DNA of 64,000 nucleotides from assembly GCA_030522415.1 (NCBI GenBank), contig CM060131.1, positions 11,551,203 through 11,615,202 on the forward strand, in the 5' to 3' direction. The position numbers and the translations under genes were made by a program. Shown piece after piece: positions 21,865 through 33,718 of this stretch (position 1 is its first letter; each line of letters starts with the position of its first letter). The notes under the pieces are model-generated. The model worked only from the letters and a program-made list of their open reading frames with translations. It did no database searches and had not been told where the DNA came from. Source of the stretch: Channallabes apus (taxonomy: Eukaryota > Chordata > Actinopteri > Siluriformes > Clariidae).

Positions 21865-23473
21865 TTGTATATATCGGCTTCTTTGTACATAACCAGTTTC
21901 AAAGGAATGTTTCTGTTAGTTAAGTCACACAATCACAATCATCAATCATGCAATCATAAAACCTAAGATGAACCAGTGAGTAACAGGTGCAGATAATGAC
22001 AGATGATCAGGCTGGTGAATAGTATTCTGGTTATGCTGAATGCAATGTAATATACGTAACCAACCTATTTTTAAATGTTGTCTTTAGACACTTTGAAGCC
22101 TGCATATGTGTTCCACTGAGAACACAAAATTTTTATTCAAATTATTATATAACAAACTGTTGTGCAATAAATAATAATAATAACAATTTACTGCTCAAAT
22201 ACCACTATTCTCTAAATATTTTTAAGTAACCTCTGATATTCTTGATCAGATATATGAAGATTTTAATTAAGTAGACTCATTACTGTGTATTTATGATGTG
22301 GATTCATTACAGTTCTATAAACATGAATGAGAAACCAACCTACATTAGGATAGACTGGAAAAGTGCTGGAAGGGGTGACATTAAACTTGTAGAAAATGTG
22401 CACTTACACAGCTATGTTCATGACACAATCAAAAGGATAGTTTTTAGAGAAACCTATTTCAGTTCAAAGTCCTACATGGGGTCATGAGAAGAGGCCTTAA
22501 GGGACTTCAGCAGTAGAAGAACATCCAACTGATTGAAGAGTGTGGCTCACAATGGCCTTACATAATAAGTTAATCCAGTGACTACATCCTTAAAATCTGC
22601 ATGTTTTTTTTTTTTTTTTTTTCAAATCTGGTGGGTAAAAAAAAGATATCAAGTGGAATGTGGTCCATGGGTGACTGAGGCTGAGATAAGCAGTTGGGAA
22701 ATGTAGGTTCTTTGCATAGCTTGACCTTATCTCATTATTATCTCCCTTTATTATCTGTAAGAACAATGATGAAGTTCAGGTAATATGCACATTTTGGTAT
22801 TAGATGTTGATGCTTACCACTAAAACTTGTTAATGGTACAATTTACATCAGTATACAATTGCAAACAAAGAAAGGGGAAATTTATTTTGGTAGGTCCATG
22901 TGCCAAATACATTTAAAAGGTATGTTATTTAATTTGAAAGATTATTGATTATATTAATAATAGTAATCAATATCATGCAATCAGCTGCTTGGTTTAAGGT
23001 CAGTAGCAGCACCTGATATTGGTTATGAACACGTACAGTACATTTAGGCAGGTGTGTTTTGTATCTGGGCGATATCATTAATGTTGACATCCACAAACCA
23101 GAGAAAAACCTTTAGCCCTTCACTTGAGGTGAGCAAAAAAAATTGTTTCACCTGAGGTCTACGTTTAGGTAATGTGTGTAAGAAGTGCTAAATGCAATTT
23201 TGGACCAGATTTTGAATCACAGCCAACACCTCCACTTAAACTGTTCCATCCACATCAGTATAGATTTCTTTATTTCTGACTATTTAAATATTAACTGGTC
23301 AAAAACAGGGACAATTAATGTGTAACCAAACTGTTGATAGCACTAAACCATGCTTGCAAAATCAGAAATGAAGTGAACTGTAACATTTGCTATGTTACCT
23401 TTAGATGACCTATGTTTAGCACTCTGTCAGACAGTTACTGAGTAATTCTTGTAAAGCTCTTGCTTCCACTTCT
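21864..23473. other. no recognised feature
   Basis: About 1.6 kb of AT-rich sequence with a poly-T run near 22603-22621. Short frames (for example 22293-22487) show no family signature. Confidence 0.4.
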
Positions 23474-23481
23474 ATCTATAC

Positions 23482-24115
23482 CAGGGGTGTCAAACATATT
23501 TGATTTGAACAATAATATTAAATATCAAATCTTTTTTATTATCATTATTATTAGTAGTAGGAGTATTAAATAAAGTCTATGTCCGGGTATTCGCTGCAAT
23601 ATTGTGTTTGGTTTTATTACATTTTTTATTTTATCATTGATCATTTAACTGCTCTTCTATTGCGCTTCTGCTGAAACCTCTAGCACGCATGTGCATTCTA
23701 AATTGGCGCCCAAATAAAATTTCTATTTGAAGATGTGTGGCAAGCACTTGCGATTTAAAAAATAATGTCCAAAAAAGAAAATTTGATCTGGAAGGGCGGA
23801 TGTTTCAGGAGAAATGGAAAGAGAAGTATTTCTTCTGTGAGGTCAAAGGGAAGCCGGTATGTCATTACTAAAAGTATCTGACAAGTAATATTCATGTTCA
23901 AAGGAAAGGATTTTGCTTGCCATTGTTTTTTCCGCAAAAAGGAATGAGTATTAATGAACAGTTTCTGAGGACTTGTTAAATGCAGTTTTACAGAATATAG
24001 TGTATTTGTTGTAATTTGATGCACTATGATTAAAAAATAAATAAAAACTTCGGCCCGCACATGGTCACATTTCTTCTCATCCAGCCCTCACCCTAAAATG
24101 AGTTTGACACCCCTG
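23482..24115. mobile_element. hAT non-autonomous element, CAGGGGTGTCAAAC ends, TSD ATCTATAC
   Basis: Terminal inverted repeats CAGGGGTGTCAAAC and GTTTGACACCCCTG with an exact 8-bp target duplication ATCTATAC (23474-23481, 24116-24123). At 634 bp it carries no transposase frame. The ends belong to a well-known vertebrate hAT end type. Confidence 0.93.
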
Positions 24116-24123
24116 ATCTATAC

Positions 24124-24471
24124 AATTCTACTAAGAATAGTTTCTTGTTTCAATCATTTAGGAAATAGATATGTAATGTGTAATATACTATATGTAATAA
24201 CTACTATTTGTCAGAGGGTAAAGAATAAAAGAAACATTGTAGCATTACACTTAAGGCAAGAGCTAGTGGTAGAGGAAGAACAATGAACTCAGGAAAAAGG
24301 AAATGTCAAATGTCACTGTAGCTGCATAAACATATAAAACTCTTATACATTACACATACATCAGGCAAAAAGTTTATGCCCAGAACATTAAACACATTTT
24401 TTAACGTAAATAAATACAAAACAAACACACACATACAAACAAAATGCATACATACATGCATACATACACAC
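24124..24471. other. no recognised feature
   Basis: AT-rich, ending in short ACAT/CATA repeats. Confidence 0.4.
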
Positions 24472-24962
24472 AGTACCAGTCAAATGCATGGACACAAGTT
24501 ATTTTTTATTTTCTACATTCTAGAACAAAACAGGGTATTAAAAAAAAATAGCAAATTACAATTATGGCATTATGTAATTAAGCAAAAACATCAACAGTTA
24601 TTTTAAGATGTGAAGGCCAGCTGTTCTGAAATAATCCTTACAAGAACATTATTGTCAAGTGCTTTTGCAAAACCCATCAAGCATCATGAGGAAACTCACA
24701 CTCATGACGATATGTGGAGAAGAATTTCATTTAGAGTTACCAGATAAAAAAATTCCCAACTTCCCAAATTCACAGCACCTCAGGTTAAAACTGCTATGAA
24801 GACTTTACAAAGCATAAGTAGAAGACACAAGGCAGTATAACCTGTTCAAATGAGATTACTGCATATTTTGGACGTCTTCAGCATTCTTTTACAATGTAAA
24901 AAGAAATAAAAATTAGAAGACTGTGGAATTAGATGGTGTTTTCAACCTTTTTTGCAGGTAGT
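24472..24962. mobile_element. Tc1-like non-autonomous element, probable
   Basis: The left end ACAGTACCAGTCAAATGC, then GGACACA, resembles a common fish Tc1 terminal repeat. The right end (GTTTTCAACC, then GCAGGTAGTGTACA) is a poor inverted match. No transposase frame is present. Confidence 0.45.
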
Positions 24963-25250
24963 GTACATACAGTCCATGCATACAGTACATGTGTAGGACT
25001 ATACTTTCAAAACACAGCAATTGAATGGATTTCTTTTTCAAAAGAGAGTAATTAATGCAAAAAAAAAACATATAAATACATAACACATAGAAAACCAATG
25101 TATTTTTTTTTTTACAATAACTTTCACAAAAAAATAGCTTGCATGCCCATTTTTAAATGGTTATACAATTTGACAAATTGTTTATATTATCAAGAGCTCT
25201 TAGATTTCTATAAGGAAAATTACAATGTTGGGGTTACAGATTTAAAGTCT
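24963..25250. repeat. repeat fragment shared with 49680-49800
   Basis: ACTTTCAAAACACAGCAATT, then TTTTTCAAAAGAGA, resembles ACTTTCAGAACACAGCAATC followed by TTTTTCTAAAGAAA near 49690. This is an unnamed dispersed repeat. Confidence 0.4.
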
Positions 25251-25258
25251 GTTCTAGA

Positions 25259-25493
25259 CAGGGCTGGACTGGGACCAAAAAACGGCCCTGGCATTTTTGG
25301 ACATTGCGGTCCACCATGATTATTTAAACAATATGCTGAGGCATATGACACATCAAAGGATATATGCACTCACTGTTTTGTTTCAAACATTAAACCACAG
25401 TAACCTGCATGGAAGCGAATAACCTTGGTTAAAAAAATATTCTTAATTATTATTATTGTTATTATACAGTTATTATACTCTCCCTCTGTCTCA

Positions 25494-25577
<84 letters not shown>

Positions 25578-26737
25578 AGTGACCTCCAACCTAGCAGGAT
25601 GAAGTTCTGCACAAAACTCAGTCTACTATTAAATGTTTTTAAGTCTGTCTGCAATAATTTGAGCATTTGCACAGTGTTAGCCTACAAATCCTCCAGATTA
25701 CTATTTAGTGAAGATGTAGGCTACACTTAACATTTTCATTGTTAATTCCATGGGCTATCATCATTCTGCGTGTGTGTAGGCTTATGTGTGTCTACCTAGA
25801 AATCCGATAGTCAGCCATGTCATTTATATAACTCTGGGGGTTTATTTGTTGTACTGTGTGAAAATTAACAACAGTTTCAATCAATTGTGACAGACGTAAG
25901 ACCACTCGTTAATTTGATGTGGGTGGCATTGTACCTAATTGGCAGATGGTTCATTTGGGAGTATCAGCTAGGTAGGCTAGTGCTGCAGGTTGTCGACAAA
26001 CACTCAAATGCATGAGTGACAGACACATACACACACACACCACAAAAAAAGCCCTCTGTCTTCTCTACATAAATGTCCCTCCCTTCACTCTGCCAACTTT
26101 TCGGCTACTTCTTACCGGACTCATACTGTAGCTATTCTGAAGCCTTCCTCAATCTGTCCCTGCTGGGTCACGTCTCTCACCACCTCCTCCTCCTCATCTG
26201 TGTAACTACTGTAACGTTGACGTTACTCTGTTCTACACTCCCTTGTGCCGCTCCGGCAGCCTGCGTACCCTGGACTGCCTCTGCACTGTTGCTAGATGTT
26301 GATGGCCCTACAGTAAATGTGATTTTCGCGCATTTTGCTGCTTCCACTTGTAGGCTTTTGCGTCTTTTATCCCGCAGCTTCTCTGCACCCCCCCTTGCTC
26401 TTTTCTCTCTTTTTCTGGTTTATCTATTGTTATAGACGGACTCATCTGAAACTCCGGTCGAACTCTAAATAGCAGACTTTGTCAAGGGGAGATGAGGGCT
26501 GGCCAGGAGGGAGGCAGGGCGTGACCTGAGATTTCATTGGACTAGCTCAATGTCCATTAAGACAGTCAACCAATGTGCCATGATTCGTGTCTCAGATACT
26601 CTACTGTTGCGGTAATAAATAAATTGGCCTAATAAACTTTTTTTTAAATATTAAATTATGACTGATACCCCCGGCCCAAAAATGTGCGTCGGCCCACCGG
26701 GCATTGCCCGGTATGCCCTATGGTCAGTCCAGGCCTG
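25259..26737. mobile_element. hAT non-autonomous element, CAGGGCTGGACTGG ends, TSD GTTCTAGA
   Basis: The left end CAGGGCTGGACTGGGACC and the right end (inward CAGGCCTGGACTGACC) are inverted. The 8-bp duplication GTTCTAGA at 25251-25258 and 26738-26745 is exact. A 120-codon plus frame at 26073-26435 shows no transposase motif. It contains a long CA microsatellite. Confidence 0.92.
25494..25574. repeat. CA microsatellite
   Basis: About 40 uninterrupted CA units inside the hAT element. Confidence 0.95.
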
Positions 26738-26745
26738 GTTCTAGA

Positions 26746-27076
26746 CGAGATGAGATTATTTCTCTCATAGCTGTTTGATGATGTAGTGTTTTCGATCGTC
26801 AGCATTCTGGCTGCAGCATTCTAGATAAAGGAGTTAGGCCAGATAAGATCCTAGGTTTACTGTTAGGAATAGAAGAGATTTATATGCTGATCTGGAGAGG
26901 TCACTGACCAGGATTTAAGAACTGTCGCCTTTAAAAATTTCTCCATGAACACTTCTTGATTAAATAAAAACTTAAACATGGTGTCTGGCTTTCTGTCTTT
27001 TTTTCGCTTCGAAGATGAACGGAAACATTTGAGTATATCAGTTCTATGTACTTTATTTCTTGGTTCTATGCTGTTT
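26746..27076. other. no recognised feature
   Basis: Nothing recognised. Confidence 0.4.
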
Positions 27077-27505
27077 TTCCAAAATCACAATCTCTTTCCT
27101 CTTTCCCATGTCTCTCTCCGGTTTATATATGGTAGTCGATGACGTCACTCTCAGGGCGGAAGCGACCGTGTGGAAGGTCAGGTAGCTGCCGATGTGGGGA
27201 CAATCAGAAAACCTGCAGTGGAGTCTGGAGTGGCACGCAACCAAGTCATGATACACACACACGAGCGCAATGAACCATTTATACAAAGCATAATATTTTT
27301 TTTATTTTTGCATTTTCATTCATTTATTTTTTACTCAGTAGCGAATATGATTTAAAATGTAGCGAATTACAATACTTCAAACAAAACGTACTTAAGTAAA
27401 AGTAAAATTACAGATTTTAAAAACTACTTTAAAAAGTAGAAATACACAAAAAACTACTCAATTACAGTAACGCGAGTAAATGTAATTCGCTACTTTCCAC
27501 CTCTG
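27077..27505 (+). mobile_element. truncated hAT element with Tol2-like end
   Basis: Matches 57560-57989 over its length (AAAATCACAA, then GTCGATGACGTCACTC, GCGACCGTGTGGAAGGTCAG, ACAAAACGTACTTAAGTAAA) and ends with TTTCCACCTCTG. The other end is missing, so no TSD can be defined. Orientation is given relative to the copy at 56653-57989. Confidence 0.85.
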
Positions 27506-28052
27506 CAAATATCCAACTTTACTTTTGTCATGGCTTCCCATTGGTTTTCTTTCTGGAGAGTTTGACAGTGGATGTTGAATAAACCTGGGGGGTATTCCAC
27601 GAAGCACGCTTAAGGGAAAGTCTGTCTTATTTCGATAAGTCTTTCTTATTTAAGTGAGAGTTCCGTTCCATCAATGTGTCTTAAATAAATCCCCGCTGAG
27701 TTGCCATGGTAACTTACACCTCCGAACAAGTCTGCTCAGGACCAGGTTAACTGTCTCGCTTATTTAAGCAGTGTCTCAAAGAATCTCCGACATGTGGGAA
27801 CATATTCCCTAAAGATTGTTCCGTCAGTTTAATTTCTGCGCTCTCACTAATCATGTCGTTTAATAAAAAATTACTAAGCCTATAAAAATCATGTTTCAGC
27901 ATTTGAATTATCCCCCCAAAAATTTTAATAAAACCGTAAGCATATTAAAAAAGGTCAAACATGAAATGCAATGACTGAAAACAGAAAATCAGAAATGAAT
28001 AAATTCATATGACCAGTTACACAAAAAAGCCTTATTACATTTACCAAAATAA

Positions 28053-28056
28053 CAAC

Positions 28057-28094
<38 letters not shown>
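28053..28094. repeat. AAT trinucleotide microsatellite
   Basis: Tandem TAA/AAT units within the Harbinger element. Confidence 0.95.
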
Positions 28095-28098
<4 letters not shown>

Positions 28099-28197
28099 AT
28101 GTCAGCTTAATTGCCTAATGAAGGTCAGGCCTACAGTATTTAAGCAGTACTGAGTGAGACCAACACCTGTATGGAGATTCAGAATGAAAGAGAAACA

Positions 28198-28719
28198 GAG
28201 AAGCCCCAGTACGTAATTATGGCCTGTCCATTTATTGAAGACCCTGTGGATGAGGGTGCACGGATATTAGAAAGAGCGTTCAGACCTCAGCAAACCCACA
28301 TGGCGAAGTCAATGCCTGACCACAGTGCAATCTGTCTGTATTGCACTGCGTTTCTTCGCCAGTGGGACATTCCTCTACAGTGTTGGCGATGCTGAGCATT
28401 TGGCTAAAGCAACTGTATGCCGTGAAATAAGGATGGTCTACCTTCCTCTGAGGCAATATTTAAATATTTATATCACCTTTCCTGGCCATCTACCAACACA
28501 GAGGATCAAGGAGAACTTTTATGCAATAGCAGGTACTGTATGTGACAGTTAAAGTAGACTTAAAAATGTATATGCCTGTATTAAGCTAAATTTGTTCCTC
28601 AGGTTTTCCCAATGTCTTGGGTGCTGTGGACGGCACCCATATCAGAATACAGGCCCCAGCTGGACCAACTGAGGCAGACTATGTGAACAGGAAATCTTTC
28701 CATAGCTTAATTGTACAGG
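28198..28719 (+). pseudogene. HARBI1-like nuclease fragment
   Basis: The family nuclease cuts and joins the transposon. Visible coding blocks are MACPFIEDPVDEGARILER (28219 on), then in another frame FFASGTFLYSVGDAEHLAKA, then after a plausible intron (GT near 28533, AG at 28602-28603) [15 protein letters not shown] and [15 protein letters not shown], ended by a GTATGT donor. GAVDGTH carries the first catalytic Asp. A deletion plus frame change lies near 28300, and the downstream half with the other catalytic residues is absent, so no active enzyme can be made. Position next to the Myb-like gene supports the assignment. Confidence 0.85.
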
Positions 28720-28769
28720 TATGTACATAATTTGACATTGTTCATCAATTCATATATTGAGCAATCTTA

Positions 28770-29100
28770 AATTAAGATTTGGACGTGGTTGGACGTCCAA
28801 ATAGTGGACCTAGTTTAGACGTCGAATAGACGTCCAGAATTGGTCATGGACCGACGGATCCAATATAGACATGATCTGCACATCTATTCGACGTCCAATG
28901 TTTAGTGGGTAGGGATTTTGGGTTTTCATGAGCTGTATGCCACAATCATCAATATTAAAACAATAAAAGGATTGAACTACTTCAGTCGTGTGTAATGAAT
29001 CTAAAATATATGAAAGTCTAATGTTTATCAGTACATTACAGAAAATAATGAACTTTATCACAATATGCTATTTTTTTGAGAAGGACCTGTGTATATATAT
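28770..29100. repeat. two small repeat fragments inside the Harbinger element
   Basis: 28780-28900 contains several GACGTCC/GGACGTC blocks, including a palindrome TTGGACGTCCAA at 28789-28800. 28916-29100 resembles the end of the palindromic MITE at 11220-11790 (TTTTCATGAGCTGTA, then TTTTTTTGAGAAGGACCTGT). Classes not determined. Confidence 0.45.
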
Positions 29101-29105
29101 ATATA

Positions 29106-29265
29106 TTCTCAGCAAAAAAAGAAACGTCCCTTTTTCAGGCCTGTGTATTTCAACAATAATGTTGTAAAAATCCAAATAACTTTACAGATCTTCATTGTAA
29201 AGGGTTTAAACAATATTTTCCATGCATGTTCAATTAACCATTAACATGCACCTGTGGAATGGTCG
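29106..29265 (+). mobile_element. Tc1-like terminal repeat fragment
   Basis: CTCAGCAAAAAAAGAAACGT, then CCCTTTTTCAGG, AAATCCAAATAACTTTACAG and CACCTGTGGAATGGTCGTTA is the terminal region of a common fish Tc1 subfamily. No transposase follows. Confidence 0.75.
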
Positions 29266-29708
29266 TTAACATTATATATTATTTTATATATAAAGGAGTT
29301 GTTTCTACTCTCTTGTTCTCTTCCTCATAGATTTGATATTAACGTGTTAAATGTTTCCTGCTGCTATCTTCCTGTCTCCTATTGCATCTGTTCTGAAAGG
29401 TGTGAACGCTCCCACGCTCACCTTCTCATACTATCTTTATGTCTCTCTCTCTCCCCCTCTCACTCCCTCTCTTGCTATCTCCCACTGTCTCTTTCCCCCT
29501 CTCCCCCTAACTCGAGCCAACATCTTGTGACCTGTCTCTGGACGGACACCTCTCTATCTTCCTCTCCTTTGATTCTTCAGGATCTCACCAGGACATTTAC
29601 AATGGTTCATGCTCTTTGTAGTAACATATGTCTATAGCACAGGCATTTGGTCAAACATATATAAACCCCATCTTTTGCTGTTAATAAACAGAAACCTTTC
29701 TGACAGAC

Positions 29709-29773
<65 letters not shown>

Positions 29774-30224
29774 CTGAGTCTCTCCTGGTGCCAGAAAAGT
29801 TTACCGAAGCACAGCGGACAGACCGAGCAACTCGCCTCTTCTACTTCAAAACTTTAGAAAAACTTTACAGGGGCATTTATTTTATGTAAAGCCACTGGTG
29901 ACCATTGAGCCCCAACCCCCAGCTCATGTAGTGGTGGATAAATAAAACACAAGCTCAAAATGGACACTATTTCCTTTATTCACATTGTCCAGAACAGATG
30001 GCATTTCAGAACTAGAGATGGTCTAATTAGTAACTTTTTTTTAAAAAACATTAACATAACATAATCTTTTCATGTAAAATACACTTTCCCAATAAATAAA
30101 AAAAACTGAACAATAATTTAAACAAGTTGGAATACTTTATTCAAGGTGCAGAAACATGTCCGTGTATTAAATCACCAGCTGGTGGTGCCGTTTCACAACT
30201 CTGCCTCCTGCCGTTGCTGTTCTG
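29266..30224. other. unresolved, possibly LTR-like, with GT microsatellite
   Basis: CATATATAAACC near 29657, AATAAA near 29684 and a GT run (29711-29772) are followed by CCTGGTGCCAGAAAAG, loosely like the R/U5 end and start of the interior of a retroelement. No matching second LTR or TSD was found. The remainder is unclassified. Confidence 0.25.
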
Positions 30225-30360
30225 AATTCAATTAAATTCAATTTTGTTTATATAGCGCTTTTAACAATGGTCATTGTCTCAAAGCAGCTTCACAAAAATT
30301 ATATAGATATATCATTTACATATCATGAAGCTGTCCAATTACTCCTAATTGGACACATTC
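30225..30360 (-). mobile_element. LINE 3'-end fragment
   Basis: On the minus strand, AAGCTGCTTTGAGACAATG, then TTAAAAGCGCTATATAAAC and a TTGAATT-type tail, the same 3' end as the large LINE ending at 32330. Confidence 0.8.
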
Positions 30361-30485
30361 AGAACAGACATGTCAATCATCCTTTGCTTGGAGCTGTGGA
30401 GAGAAAGACAACAGAAAATTAAAAACCCAGTTTGAACCATGTACTACTGCATTGTTACAATGTATGTAGTCTGTAGAATGTACTC

Positions 30486-31607
30486 AGTCTGTAGTTTCTT
30501 GATCTCCAACTTGGTTTTCTGTATGAGAAGCTTTTTGTATTCTATATCTAGCTTTTCTCTTTCAATCGACAGGAGCAGCTTCCGCTTGTAAATGGCTCGT
30601 ACATCCTGTGACAAAGATAATGCGTCACAAACACGCCAAGTATGTTGCTGGTAATAATGGGTAGTTACTCACTTCACTCTTTGCTGACAGGGACGGTGAT
30701 ATGGGCACATCCTGGGCAAGGTTTACTGTTAATAAAACAGTTCTTCAGATTGCACACATATGCAAACCATTTCACATTTGGGCTCACCTCCTGAAGATCA
30801 GTGTCTACAGACATGGTCTCTTCATCAACTGGATGTACTGGGGCCATCAAACTGCCAAATGGGGAAAACTAAATCTGTTAAAGCAAGAGAAGATAGCATG
30901 ACAGAATAGCCTGTAAACCAAAACCATGACTAACTTACACATGGGTCAGGAGTGTCTTGCACAAATGTAGCTGGGGGATCAAGCAGAATTACATCATCTC
31001 CTCTCACTGCATAGATGGGCATACCGTCACTTATCAATTATCACAACTAAGAGACTGACACCCGGAAGGAAAGTAGTGGACAATACCTTGTACATATTTC
31101 TCCCGGACACCTGAGGGGATGATCTCTGTTGATACCCCGCCCCCCATTCCCTCCACCTGAGGCCGACCTCGATTAAGGCTCAGTGCCAGCTCCTCTGGTG
31201 TGAGGTCTTCAGGTGGAGGACCCACCAGTAGCACAAGTCCCACCAGTAGCAGTTGCCTGCCTCTTTTTCTTGGCAGCTACAGTGACATTTATACATATAT
31301 TAACATTATAATATAAGATGGAAATGTAAACTCAACGTTACATTAGTCCACGTTAGCCACAAGGATCGAACCAGCAACCGCAGTAGTGTGAAACATTAAC
31401 CACTGTAACCATGATACACTTAACTTACATAACTTGCGCATTAAGTTTGTCCGCAATCTTTTGCCAAGCCTTTTCCCTGGCTTTATTTATAGCAACGGTG
31501 TTCCCTTTTTTATTTATTGTGTTTGAGTATACCTCATACAACTCCATGAGCAGCGTTTGCTCAGCAGCGGAGAAAAAAACTGCCTGCGTTTTACCTGTCT
31601 GGCTCAT
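30486..31607 (-). pseudogene. Harbinger Myb/SANT-like DNA-binding protein gene, multi-exon
   Basis: In Harbinger elements this second protein binds the transposon ends and helps bring the nuclease into the nucleus. Exon 1 (about 31429-31607) starts with ATG and encodes FFSAAEQTLLMELYEVYSN and AREKAWQKIADKLNAQVM, a Myb/SANT-like trihelix with conserved aromatic residues, then a GTAAGT donor. Later blocks on the same strand: about 31087-31276 (PPPEDLTPEELALSLNRGRP), about 30941-31005 (DDVILLDPPATFVQDTPDP, then GTAAGT), about 30793-30866 (VHPVDEETMSVDTDLQE, then GTGAGC), about 30675-30709, and about 30486-30610 (basic coiled coil, IEREKLDIEYKKLLIQKTKL). Splice signals are largely kept; whether the spliced frame stays open was not verified. 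Confidence 0.7.
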
Positions 31608-31990
31608 TTCTTATCTATGTTTCGTTCATCCATTCATTTGGGCTTTTTAAATATCGCGGGCGCTCGCACAAAGTGAGACTATGCAAGCCTGCCTTGAATA
31701 AGCCTCGATTAGTTACAGCTGAGTTACGTTTGTGGAATGACATTTGGCTTAATTTGGAGATGCCGCTAATTTGAGTCTCACTTTTTTTGCGCGGAAGTCT
31801 GGCTTTATTTAGCTACTTTCATGGAATACTCCTCAGAGAAACATTACAGGCTTATGTATGCTGAGCCGCAAAGAAAAAAGTATTGGAAACCACTTTGCCA
31901 AACCATAAAGGATAACAAAAAAAGTGATACATTTATTCTAATTAATTTGATATGAAATGGTAGAGCTAATTAATGCACACTGAAGTATAT

Positions 31991-32329
31991 CCTATCGAAT
32001 CACAGTTGCAGAGGTTAAGGCTTGAGAAGTTTTTTTTTTTTTTAATAAAGAAAAGCAAACATAAACAAACACTAAACAGCATAACAATATATCGGGAGAA
32101 AACAAAACATCATTCCAACAGATGCAAAATCACTCTTATCATTTATCTTTTAAATTGAATTCCCTTATATAAGACCAGCACTGCATGCGGTGTCTGGGTA
32201 GTATGGGGTTTAGCAACCCTTAGCAAACTTTAGCCACCAGGGCCACAGGTAATTATACTGTAGTTATTCAGAACATTCACTTAAAGTATATTTTCCTTTA
32301 ACATATTTCTGGAAGGTGTACTGTAATGT
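31991..32329. other. no recognised feature
   Basis: Short AT-rich gap between repeat R and the LINE 3' end. Confidence 0.4.
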
Positions 32330-32718
32330 TCAATTCAATAAAATTTTATTTGTATAGCGCTTTTAACAACTGTCATTGTCGCAAAGCAGCTTTACACAAT
32401 CAAAATAATTATTTACCGATAACCACAAAACTACGTGAAACCTTGTAATCGTAGTGTCAGTGTTAATACACCATTTCTTTTTGTTCTTAATCTCTTGTTA
32501 ATACTACCGATAGTGCTGATACTTGCAAATTTATTTGTTCTCTGTTTTTATTTTTTATTTTCACTTCCCCTGTCACTCTTGCTTTAAGTACCTAGGTGAT
32601 TATATATTAATTTTATTGTGACTATTATTCATAATGTCATATTGAGTAAAAATCTATTTTTGACCTTTTTTGCCTTTACACAGTGAGGTGGTTGACAGAA
32701 GGAGATGCTGTTTTTTGT

Positions 32719-32757
32719 TTTCGTTTGTTTGTTTGTTTGTTTGTTTGTTTGTTTGTT
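32719..32757. repeat. TTTG tetranucleotide repeat
   Basis: Tandem GTTT units in the LINE 3' UTR. Confidence 0.95.
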
Positions 32758-33718
32758 TTTTACACTTGTAGGTGTGTTTTGTCTGCTTTTGTGATTGTGA
32801 TCGTCCTGTATGTCTGAAAATCGCAATAAATATAATAATAATAAAAAAATAATTATTTAAGTTTGTATGCAATGTGAATGTGTATGAATCAAAATGGTCA
32901 GATTGTCCCTAGTGAGCGACAGTGGCAAGGAAAAACTCCCTGAGATGGTAATAGGAAGAAACCTTGAGAGGAACCAGACTCAACAGGGAACCCATCCTCA
33001 TTTGGGTGAAAGAGATAGCAGGAAATGATCTGCATTCATACTATGTGTTAGGTGGCAGGAAGTTCAGCATAATAGTTGATGTTAATTGATGTTAATGTGG
33101 AGTCCAGGTAGTTATTGAAAACTCAGGTAGACTTGTAAGGAGATCCAGTCCTGAACTATCGAACTGTCAAGTCCTCAGAGAAACATCTGCCAACACCAGT
33201 CAAGGCCAGAACCATCTTCTAGGTAGAGAAAACAATCCCTAGACAGCAGACGCATCCCAACGAGACACACGGGGCATCCATGTGACGAGACCTCCAAGTA
33301 GAAGCGGGGTACCAGGATGGGTCAGACAGTTCCGGAGGACAGAGGGAGTCTGGATCACTGGCAGCTCAGGAATAACATGTGTAGCTCGACAGAGAGAGGG
33401 AAAGAGAAATGGGGGGGAGAGAGAGCAGAAGAGGAGAGATAACAGTTTGGTCTGTCAGTCACATAATGTATAATGTGAATGTATATTTACTGTAGAGTGC
33501 AAGCAGAGACTCCAGCAGGACTAACTATGACAGCATAACTAAAAGGGAGAGCCAGAAGGAAACACAAACTCCCTGGGCTGTAAAGCAAACAATCACCTCA
33601 CCGTCAACAAACATGAGTGATCAAATGAGAGTGGGGAAGACAGCATCTAAACATACCAGTTTACCATAATACTCTACCTCCATGAGTCCCCCAGATCTGC
33701 TCCTTATTGCAAATCTAT

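Larger units (their letters stand above)
27588..31833. mobile_element. PIF/Harbinger DNA transposon (two genes, decayed)
   Basis: The left end GGGGGTATTCCACGAA and the right end (inward AGGAGTATTCCATGAA) form terminal inverted repeats. Trinucleotides CTG (27585-27587) and CAG (31834-31836) flank it, compatible with the 3-bp CWG-type targets of fish Harbingers. Inside are a HARBI1-like nuclease fragment (plus) and a Myb/SANT-like gene (minus), the two-gene set of this superfamily. Later insertions (28.77-29.8 kb) and deletions removed much of the nuclease. Confidence 0.85.
27506..31990. repeat. unnamed repeat R, split by the Harbinger element
   Basis: 27506-27587 and 31834-31990 together match 49841-50200 (CAAATATCCAACT, CATGGCTTCCCATTGG, AAACATTACAGG, AAACCACTTTGCCAA, GGTAGAGCTAATTAAT). 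The second copy is uninterrupted at the same place, so it acts as an empty-site paralogue. Confidence 0.75.

Noticed and set aside
22293..22487. 64-codon frame as an exon
   Set aside because: No splice signals or family similarity recognised.
26073..26435. 120-codon Leu/Ser-rich plus-strand frame
   Set aside because: Lies within a hAT element, has no family motif and pyrimidine-biased composition.
29254..29637. 127-codon Ser/Leu/Pro-rich frame
   Set aside because: Low-complexity CT-rich sequence; no domain recognised.
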